Shown in pieces: positions 6,791 through 10,387 of a DNA stretch of 10,387 nucleotides; the first letter of the stretch is position 1; every line of letters begins with the position of its first letter. The stretch is from Bacteriovorax sp. UBA1852. GTDB lineage: Bacteria > Bdellovibrionota > Bacteriovoracia > Bacteriovoracales > Bacteriovoracaceae. The DNA lies in NCBI GenBank assembly GCA_002338505.1, contig DDIK01000194.1:1-10387 (forward strand). The letters are read 5' to 3'. The translations under genes were made by a program, and so were the position numbers. The notes beneath the pieces were generated by a model. The model worked only from the letters and a program-made list of their open reading frames with translations, searched no databases and was not told the origin of the DNA.

Positions 6791-6819
6791 AATTAGCATA
6801 CTTTAATATGTTTTGTAAA
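6791..6819 (-). promoter_or_regulatory. Promoter of the ArsR-permease operon
   Basis: On the minus strand TTTACA (6819-6814) matches five of six -35 positions. A -10-like element, CTAATT or GCTAAT, lies at 6797-6791 after 16-17 bases and is preceded by TATG, which could act as an extended -10. Transcription would begin around 6784, next to ATG 6783. The boxes are inferred by eye. Confidence 0.45.
6797..6810. promoter_or_regulatory. Candidate ArsR-family operator (CATA-N6-TATG)
   Basis: CATA-ctttaa-TATG is an inverted repeat (five of seven base pairs symmetric) lying wholly within the spacer between the proposed -35 and -10 boxes. A bound repressor there would block RNA polymerase, as expected for an autoregulated ArsR protein. 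The repeat is short and the region AT-rich, so the site is a hypothesis. Confidence 0.4.
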
Positions 6820-6990
6820 TAGGCTTTCATAACTTGCTAGGGGTTCAAGACAAAGACCAGAAACTTTTGATGTCACAAAGTATGGCGACGTCTACTGTTT
6901 TCAATAGTATCGTGTACTTACGACCTCGTTGTTCAAACTTTATACGGCCATTAAAAAATTACAAGAAATCCTCATCAGAAATCAGTCTAT

Positions 6991-7014
6991 GAGATAATAA
7001 TACGAGATAATGAT
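6991..7014. repeat. Short direct repeat before the small secreted protein gene
   Basis: GAGATAATAAT (6991-7001) is repeated as GAGATAATGAT (7004-7014), ten of eleven bases identical with a 13-base period. It directly precedes the ribosome binding site at 7015-7020. The rest of the gap 6784-6990 shows no coding frame or clear promoter to me. The repeat may be chance or a translational or regulator site. Confidence 0.3.
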
Positions 7015-7027
7015 GAGGAGTTTATTA

Positions 7028-7303
7028 ATGAAGAATTTTCTATTAGTTTTATTTTTGACGATATTCTCAATATCTTCTCATGCCCAATGTAATGAGAAAG
7101 ATATATCTGGTTGTGTTATTGATGCGAAGAAATGTTTAGACTTAGCTGATAATATGCCTACTATAGACCAGCAAAATCTTATTAGGGCCCAATGTCTTGA
7201 AAGTTATAAGCATGTTTTAACACAAAAGGAATGTTTGACGATAGCTGATCAGATGAGCTCTGAGGAAGCAGTAGGGCGAGCAAGAAGTATTTGTTTGTTA
7301 TAA
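7028..7303 (+). CDS. Small secreted six-cysteine protein with internal repeat
   Basis: This is a 91-residue protein. I chose ATG 7028 over the in-frame ATG 7010 because GAGGAG (7015-7020) lies seven bases upstream and the shorter form starts directly with a signal peptide (MKNFLLVLFLTIFSISSHA, probable signal peptidase I cleavage near residues 19-20). The mature part is about 71 residues with six cysteines: C21, C29, C36, C56, C69 and C89. Residues 34-57 and 67-90 are a duplication: KKCLDLADNM...AQCL and KECLTIADQM...SICL, each with cysteines exactly 20 apart. Disulfides C36-C56 and C69-C89 are plausible, with C21-C29 as a third. I do not recognise the family. It stands alone, ending in a palindrome, and faces away from the ArsR operon. 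Export to the periplasm is likely; function is unknown. Confidence 0.75.
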   Translation: MKNFLLVLFLTIFSISSHAQCNEKDISGCVIDAKKCLDLADNMPTIDQQNLIRAQCLESYKHVLTQKECLTIADQMSSEEAVGRARSICLL

Positions 7304-7319
7304 GTTTTAATTAAATAGA

Positions 7320-7341
7320 GAGGAGTAGCTAGCTACTCCTC
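7320..7341. terminator. Perfect 22-bp palindrome, probable bidirectional terminator
   Basis: GAGGAGTAGCT followed by its exact reverse complement forms a stem between two convergent genes, 16 bases after the secreted-protein stop and 17 bases after the hibernation-factor stop on the other strand. A run of five T lies about seven bases beyond the stem on the plus side, and the minus side has only a broken T tract. Position and symmetry favour a shared terminator, though the U tracts are poor. Confidence 0.55.
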
Positions 7342-7358
7342 ACCAATATTTTTATTCG

Positions 7359-7628
7359 TTAACGGTTTTTAGCAATCTGACTAGAAACTTTATCAATCAC
7401 AAGATCCATTGTTTTATATAAGTCGTCACTAGTTGCTTTTGCAATATAATGTTCTTTCTTATAATTAACTTTAAGCTCAGCAATCTGATCATTTTTCTGA
7501 GTCCAGCAAACCCATTGCGCAGAAGCTTCTGGTCCTAAAAATTTCGCAATTTTTTGAGACTTTGATTTAATTTTATCGTCTAGGGCTTCTGTATGGTCCA
7601 TGTTTCTAAAAGTGATCTGACATTTCAT
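7359..7628 (-). CDS. hpf: Short ribosome hibernation-promoting factor (HPF/YfiA family)
   Basis: This 89-residue cytosolic protein starts MKCQITFRNMDHTEALDDKI and continues with SKSQKIAKFLG, a basic middle strand (ELKVNYKKEHYIAKA) and the typical closing helix SDDLYKTMDLVIDKVSSQI. This is the S30AE domain only. The long-form C-terminal dimerisation domain is absent, so it is like E. coli HPF or YfiA. Members bind the 30S decoding centre and silence or protect ribosomes when growth stops. ATG 7628 has a strong GGAGG about seven bases upstream. It is a single gene between a shared terminator and a divergent promoter region. Its RpoN-linked neighbours known from enterobacteria are absent. The family call is confident; the exact paralogue (HPF or YfiA) is open. 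Confidence 0.85.
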   Translation of the reverse strand: MKCQITFRNMDHTEALDDKIKSKSQKIAKFLGPEASAQWVCWTQKNDQIAELKVNYKKEHYIAKATSDDLYKTMDLVIDKVSSQIAKNR

Positions 7629-7651
7629 AAAACCTCCATTTTTTTAACATA

Positions 7652-7657
7652 AGTATA
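7652..7657 (-). promoter_or_regulatory. Candidate -10 box for the hibernation-factor gene
   Basis: TATACT on the minus strand matches five of six consensus positions, 23 bases before ATG 7628, leaving room for the GGAGG site. The -35 region (TTAAAA near 7675-7680) is weak and touches an AT-rich inverted repeat, so an activator or alternative sigma factor is possible. Confidence 0.35.
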
Positions 7658-7677
7658 TTCTCATGCTCGAACTGTTT

Positions 7678-7703
7678 TAAAAAGAATTCATACATTCTTT
7701 TTA
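7678..7703. repeat. AT-rich inverted repeat in divergent promoter gap
   Basis: TAAAAAGAAT, a six-base loop (TCATAC), then ATTCTTTTTA: a perfect 10-bp stem between the hibernation-factor and thiolase promoters. It overlaps the position of the hibernation gene's -35 box. It might be a regulator site or a weak hairpin. Confidence 0.35.
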
Positions 7704-7746
7704 TTTGATCTTTGTCATGTTTTTTTGCTCAAAACAGCATAAAAAC

Positions 7747-7776
7747 TTAGATTCAAATAACGATAGCATATATAAT
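7747..7776 (+). promoter_or_regulatory. Candidate promoter of the thiolase operon
   Basis: TATAAT at 7771-7776 is a perfect -10 box; TTAGAT at 7747-7752 is a fair -35 with an 18-base spacer. Transcription would start near 7783, giving a leader of about 65 bases before ATG 7849. Confidence 0.45.
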
Positions 7777-7848
7777 AAGAGAATAAATAAATAATAAAAC
7801 TTTTGTCAAAAAATTAACATTACTTAATTACTCAACTTTGGAGAGCTT

Positions 7849-9117
7849 ATGAAAAAGGTATGTATTGTTGATGGAGGAAGAATTCCATTTACGCGCTCAG
7901 GTGCTCATTATCTTAAGAAGTCTAATAAAAATCTCATGACTGCATCTATGAAAGCACTTGTTGAGAAACTTAACCTAACAGGTCGGGAAATAGGAGAGGT
8001 CGTACTCGGTGCAGTATCTAAACATGCCTATGATTTCTCACTGGCAAGAGAATGTACAATTGATGCGGGCTTATCTTTTGCTACACCAGCAACTGATATT
8101 CAAAAAGCATGTGGTACTTCTTTAGAGTCCGTTATAATGATTGCCAATAAGATCGCGCTAGGTCAAATTGATTCTGGTATAGCTGGTGGAGTTGATACGA
8201 ATTCTGATATTCCTGTTGAGTTTAAAAAATCGTTCTCTGATGCGATGGCAAAGGTTAATTATGCTAGGTCGACAGGAGATAAGCTTAAAGCACTTCTCTC
8301 TGTAAGGCCCAATGACCTCGTACCAAACTTCCCTGCGGTTAAAGAACCTCGAACAGGTCTTTCAATGGGAGAGAGTTGTGAGATTATGGCGAAGAAGTGG
8401 GATATCAGTCGTAAGGATCAAGATCAACTCGCTTATGAGTCTCATCAAAAAGCTCATGCCGCTTACGAAGAAGGCTTTTTTAATGATCTTGTTTATCCAT
8501 ATGGTTCACTAAAAAAAGATGCTATTGTTAGGGCCGAAACGACGATGGAAAAAATGGGCAAGCTTAAGCCGGCCTTTGATAAATCGACTGGTAAGGGAAC
8601 ATTGACCGCCGCCAACTCAACATCTCTTTCTGATGGAGCGGCTTGTGTCTTTCTCTGCTCTGAAGAGTACGCAAAGGAACATAATCTCGATGTTAAGGCC
8701 TACTTTGTTCTAGGCCAAAGTGCAGCTGTTAATTATGTTGATGATGAAGGACTTCTTATGGCCCCAGCCTACGCCGTTCCTAAGATGCTTAAGAAATTAG
8801 ATCTGACACTTCAAGATTTTGATTTCTATGAAATACATGAAGCTTTCGCGGCCCAAGTACTTTGTACATTAAAGGCATGGGAGAGTGAAGATTTTTGTAA
8901 GAATAATCTTGGACTAGAAAAAGCACTTGGAAGTATTGATCGAACAAAGATGAATGTCAAAGGAGGCTCCTTGGCCCTAGGACATCCTTTTGCAGCTACA
9001 GGAGCAAGGATTGTTGCTACTCTTGCAAAGCTCTTAGAGCAAAATGAGAGCGGGCGAGGATTAATTTCAATTTGTACTGCCGGAGGTATGGGAATAACTG
9101 CGGTGATTGAGAAATAA
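7849..9117 (+). CDS. Acetyl-CoA acyltransferase (thiolase, FadI-like)
   Basis: This 422-residue cytosolic thiolase joins or splits acyl-CoA and acetyl-CoA, most often the last step of fatty acid beta-oxidation. All catalytic parts are present: nucleophile C88 in ACGTS, H330 in EIHEAFAAQ, H379 in GHPFAATGAR and C409 in SICTAGGMG; AANSTSLSDGAA (254-265) lies near the CoA site. Length and the HEAFAAQ and GHPFAATGAR wording are closer to FadI/trifunctional-type beta subunits than to short biosynthetic PhaA/AtoB enzymes, though I cannot settle direction or chain length. No FadJ/FadB hydratase-dehydrogenase gene is adjacent. GGAGAG precedes ATG 7849. The CBS gene begins seven bases after the stop, implying one operon. 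Confidence 0.92.
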   Translation: MKKVCIVDGGRIPFTRSGAHYLKKSNKNLMTASMKALVEKLNLTGREIGEVVLGAVSKHAYDFSLARECTIDAGLSFATPATDIQKACGTSLESVIMIANKIALGQIDSGIAGGVDTNSDIPVEFKKSFSDAMAKVNYARSTGDKLKALLSVRPNDLVPNFPAVKEPRTGLSMGESCEIMAKKWDISRKDQDQLAYESHQKAHAAYEEGFFNDLVYPYGSLKKDAIVRAETTMEKMGKLKPAFDKSTGKGTLTAANSTSLSDGAACVFLCSEEYAKEHNLDVKAYFVLGQSAAVNYVDDEGLLMAPAYAVPKMLKKLDLTLQDFDFYEIHEAFAAQVLCTLKAWESEDFCKNNLGLEKALGSIDRTKMNVKGGSLALGHPFAATGARIVATLAKLLEQNESGRGLISICTAGGMGITAVIEK

Positions 9118-9124
9118 TTGATTT

Positions 9125-10063
9125 ATGAAGATCATCACAAAGGAAGACTTTCAGGTACCATTATCAACTTTAAAGTTACCTAAAATTATTATGTCTAATC
9201 CTGAGATGCCGTTTTTAGAAGCGGCATCTCTTATGTTTGAAAAGAAGATTGGCTCTCTCGTTCTTGGAAGAGATGAAAAGATCTCAGGTATCTTCACAGA
9301 AAGAGACATTATTAAATGTGCCAATGATATTCTTGATAAGAATAACCTTACAGTTGAAGATCTGATGACAGCTAATCCATTTACAATCCGTGATGATGCA
9401 ACGTTATTAGATGCTATCTCCATTATGTCTTCACGTGAGTTTAGGCATATTCCTATCGTTGATGATAGTGGTAATGTCGTCTCGATTATCTCTATTAAGG
9501 ATATTCTTAAGTATTTATTAAGCTTCTTTGAGGATTTCTTTTCAAGATTTGAGCCGATTGATTTCTGGTCAAAAGATAGTGTCAATTTACAAGAGGATGC
9601 AAGCCTCTATGATCTCGAAAAGAAGAAGGGCTCTTTAAGAGAAGATGTTCTTTATACTAATCTTAAGAGAGTTGGTTCAACAAATTTTTCATTTGTTAGT
9701 CATACTTTTACCATTAAAGAAGTTCTTGAAAGATTACATTTGAAATCTCACTCAGTGGCGCTTGTGACTGAATATGAGACGGAGCTTGCAGGTATTCTTA
9801 CCGAGAGGGATCTCTTATTTAAAGTTTTTTCTCAAGATGTTGATCTAAACGCCTGTGTGACTTCTGTAATGACGGCAAATCCTCATGTTCTTTCTGTTGA
9901 AAATAAGTTAGGTCATGCTCTTAAAAATATGTTCACTTATCATTACAGAAATATTCCTCTCATTAATGCTGAGGGATACCCAACGAGTGTCGTCAATCTA
10001 CTAGATATGCTTATTTTTATTGGCAATGAATTAGGTGTTAGAAATGTATTGCAATATTTGTAA
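9125..10063 (+). CDS. Protein with four CBS motifs
   Basis: This 312-residue soluble protein is built of two CBS pairs. Pair one covers about 20-132 (FTERDI at 57-62, then MTANPFTIRDDATLLDAISIM and FRHIPIVDDSG). Pair two covers about 188-300 (ILTERDL at 224-230, then VMTANPHVLSVEN and YRNIPLINAEG). A charged linker (about 135-185) joins them. CBS pairs bind adenine nucleotides such as AMP, ATP or S-adenosylmethionine and act as regulatory modules; no catalytic domain is attached here. It lies seven bases after the thiolase and overlaps the next gene by 20 bases, so it is co-expressed with both. No clear Shine-Dalgarno precedes ATG 9125, so translation may depend on coupling. It could sense energy state for lipid metabolism, but that is only inferred from position. 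Confidence 0.85.
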   Translation: MKIITKEDFQVPLSTLKLPKIIMSNPEMPFLEAASLMFEKKIGSLVLGRDEKISGIFTERDIIKCANDILDKNNLTVEDLMTANPFTIRDDATLLDAISIMSSREFRHIPIVDDSGNVVSIISIKDILKYLLSFFEDFFSRFEPIDFWSKDSVNLQEDASLYDLEKKKGSLREDVLYTNLKRVGSTNFSFVSHTFTIKEVLERLHLKSHSVALVTEYETELAGILTERDLLFKVFSQDVDLNACVTSVMTANPHVLSVENKLGHALKNMFTYHYRNIPLINAEGYPTSVVNLLDMLIFIGNELGVRNVLQYL

Positions 10064-10387
10064 GTTCAAGCGACTTTTAGTTCTCTGTTTATTTAGTCTC
10101 TCTTTCTCTGGCTGTTCTCTTTTAAACAGTGGAACTATTCATGTGAAATATACTAAGTTTAGAACAGAAGTAGATGGAGTGACTTACGAGAATAAGAAGA
10201 ATTTAGGAGATGCATCAATATCAGTTAAGAATGTTCAGCACCCAAAAAGTCATGGAAAATGGGATCTCAACTTCACTCTTAGACCTTCAATTCATCTTGA
10301 AAAGCATACTCTTGGAACTCTTGCTACAGAGTATAATACTACAGCTAAGGCCTTTGAGACTCTACCTGATATTAAAATGAAAAGACT
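10044..10387 (+). CDS. Putative lipoprotein, N-terminal part (cut by window end)
   Basis: 114 codons are visible. A basic N-terminus (MYCNICKFKR) is followed by a hydrophobic stretch and the lipobox SFSGC with lipidated C24. The -3 residue is Phe rather than the usual Leu, which is acceptable but less common. The exported part (from about 25) is polar, with HVKYTKFRTEVDGVTYENKK and KWDLNFTLRPSIHLEKHTL, suggesting a beta-rich periplasmic or surface domain. I do not recognise the family. The start overlaps the CBS gene by 20 bases and has TTAGGTG (AGGTG 10033-10037) upstream, so it belongs to the same operon. The C-terminus lies outside the window. Confidence 0.65.
   Translation, partial: MYCNICKFKRLLVLCLFSLSFSGCSLLNSGTIHVKYTKFRTEVDGVTYENKKNLGDASISVKNVQHPKSHGKWDLNFTLRPSIHLEKHTLGTLATEYNTTAKAFETLPDIKMKR

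Noticed and set aside
9151..9585. 144-codon open frame antisense to the CBS gene
   Set aside because: It lies entirely inside a clear CBS-domain gene, has no recognisable motif and no ribosome binding site; it is explained by codon bias of the sense gene.

Overview
The window is AT-rich bacterial chromosome with tightly packed genes, short operons and frequent TTG/GTG starts. The mix of genes fits a Gram-negative Bdellovibrio-like predator, most likely a Bacteriovoracia/Halobacteriovorax-type organism. That mix includes a lipoprotein, an ExbB/TolQ-type channel, a degenerate HD-GYP protein with a pseudo-receiver, YeeE/YedE halves and a FadI-type thiolase. The taxonomic call is an inference from overall style, not from a marker gene.

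Layout, left to right. (1) 1-514, minus: the N-terminal part of an IS1-like transposase, cut by the window edge. (2) 639-2267, minus: a two-gene operon encoding a MotA/TolQ/ExbB-type proton channel and a von Willebrand factor A (VWA) protein with an ExbD-like membrane anchor. (3) 2358-5645, plus: a compact operon of a YciA-type acyl-CoA thioesterase, an ABC-2 ATPase, its permease, and a pseudo-receiver/degenerate HD-GYP protein. (4) 5642-6783, minus: a sulfur-responsive operon of an ArsR-family repressor with a BigR/SqrR-like cysteine pair and two half-size YeeE/YedE permeases. A candidate operator lies between its -35 and -10 boxes. (5) 7028-7303, plus: a small secreted six-cysteine protein with an internal duplication, then a perfect 22-bp palindrome. 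(6) 7359-7628, minus: a short ribosome hibernation factor. (7) 7849-10387, plus: an operon of a FadI-type thiolase, a four-CBS-motif protein and a lipoprotein cut by the window end.

How they may work together. The channel/VWA pair looks like a proton-powered machine in which a metal-dependent adhesion domain replaces the usual TonB- or peptidoglycan-facing part; this is the best candidate for an undescribed system here. The repressor and split permease look like a self-contained persulfide- or thiosulfate-responsive import unit with no sulfur-oxidising enzyme beside it. The remainder is lipid/CoA metabolism, export and stationary-phase functions.

No tRNA, rRNA, CRISPR array or complete mobile element was seen. 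All assignments come from reading motifs by eye; no database search was run.
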